A stretch of 28,963 bases of DNA. It comes from a virus. Below are positions 28,676-28,963 of this stretch, piece after piece. The notes under the pieces are model-generated. The model was not told the origin of the DNA, made no database searches, and worked only from the letters and a program-made list of their open reading frames with translations. The first letter of the stretch is position 1; the number at the start of each line of letters is the position of its first letter. The stretch lies in IMG/VR virus record IMGVR_UViG_3300046009_003447, positions 1 to 28,963 of that record; one strand, given 5' to 3'. The translations under genes and the position numbers were made by a program.

Positions 28676-28896
28676 GGATTCAAGGCGTTCTTGATTTCAT
28701 CGGGCATCATCGAGTCGGGCAGGGTGGCGGCGTATTGCAGAGCGCGAAACACGCCGTCCCTTCGGGAGTCGCCTTCTTTTGGGACGCAATAGCTCGCGAG
28801 CTGTTCCGGAGGTGTTCCACGTTTTAACAGGCGAATAAACCAAGCAACATTCGCCAATCCATATTGATCAACGAGGAATTGTATTTGTGTTGGCAT
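28672..28896 (-). CDS. small leading hypothetical protein of the packaging operon
   Basis: 74 aa from ATG at 28896 (PTQIQFLVDQYGLANVAWFI). The frame is open upstream to a GTG at 28948-28950, only one base from the adapter remnant. The leader before the ATG is A-rich (AACAAATACCTT), which supports the shorter form. The body is helical with WFIRLLKRGTPPEQLA and a C-terminal stretch DSMMPDEIKNALN. Small proteins at this place can be head or packaging accessory factors; not recognised. The upstream end of the operon is cut by the contig end, so its promoter is not visible. Confidence 0.6.
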   Translation of the reverse strand: MPTQIQFLVDQYGLANVAWFIRLLKRGTPPEQLASYCVPKEGDSRRDGVFRALQYAATLPDSMMPDEIKNALNP

Positions 28897-28951
28897 AAGG
28901 TATTTGTTGACAGCATTACACGCACAGAACGATAGCGGTCTCGCGTTCACC

Positions 28952-28963
28952 AGATCGGAAGAG
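28952..28963. other. sequencing adapter remnant at contig end
   Basis: The final 12 bases, AGATCGGAAGAG, are the start of the common Illumina TruSeq adapter. They are not phage sequence. The real contig therefore ends at 28951, and nothing should be inferred from the last bases about termini or circularity. Confidence 0.9.

Noticed and set aside
1-28951. Lysogeny module, tRNA genes or host flanks
   Set aside because: No integrase, excisionase or CI-like repressor was recognised, gaps between genes are too short for most tRNAs, and all genes fit a phage. The sequence to either side of the contig is unknown, so a temperate lifestyle cannot be excluded.

Overview
The window is a near-complete genome contig of a tailed bacteriophage (Caudoviricetes), most likely a short-tailed siphovirus. 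It carries a lambda GpA-type large terminase, a lambda-type portal, a ClpP-like prohead protease joined to the major capsid protein, a tail tube protein, a short tape measure (about 328 aa), an S74 self-cleaving tail fibre, holin-like proteins, an endolysin and a replication module. Every gene I can support is on the minus strand, so transcription runs from right to left. No integrase, excisionase, CI-like repressor, tRNA, CRISPR array or host chromosomal gene is visible. No gene-free stretch exceeds about 185 bases.

Host: the sequence does not name it. Base composition is mostly GC-rich with AT-rich islands. Genes that start a block often lack a Shine-Dalgarno sequence and follow A/C-rich leaders (CAAAGCAAA, ACACAAC), whereas overlapping small genes have strong GGAG sites. 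The small-gene families (openings such as SDTPRTD, INDGGPAFP) are ones I associate with phages from freshwater or soil metagenomes. A Verrucomicrobia- or Bacteroidota-like host is possible, but this is a guess.

Layout in transcription order: (1) 28.9-26.2 kb, packaging: a small leading ORF, TerS, TerL. (2) 26.2-21.9 kb, head: small connector-region protein, portal, protease-capsid fusion with an internal start, and a 58-aa gene. (3) 21.8-18.35 kb, a cassette inserted between capsid and connector genes: two small structural proteins, the S74 fibre, a DUF7936-like protein, holin candidates, a lipoprotein nested in another small gene, and a second fibre-like protein. (4) 18.35-10.08 kb, connectors and tail: connector, gp10-like protein, tail terminator, tail tube, chaperone-position protein, tape measure, tail-tip proteins, a duplicated pair of 118-119 aa proteins, and an 896-aa terminal protein. 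(5) 10.1-9.7 kb, a boundary with a palindrome and a tandem 11-bp repeat. (6) 9.7-5.4 kb, about eighteen small overlapping genes including the endolysin and a RuvC-type resolvase. (7) 5.4-0 kb, DNA metabolism: SSB-like protein, PD-(D/E)XK nuclease, sigma-like HTH protein, DEDDy exonuclease, a structured intergenic element, replication initiator with internal iterons, DnaB-type helicase and an HTH protein.

The most interesting signals are: a lambda-like origin inside the initiator gene (three 13-bp iterons beside four 10-bp repeats); the small-gene array in which an 18-nt junction forms both the C-terminal tail of one gene and the ribosome-binding site and start of the next, with related coiled-coil proteins between junctions; a nested three-stem structure in the 2.6-2.7 kb intergenic region; and two small ribbon-helix-helix-like paralogues flanking RuvC. 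The last 12 bases match the start of the Illumina adapter and are an assembly artefact.
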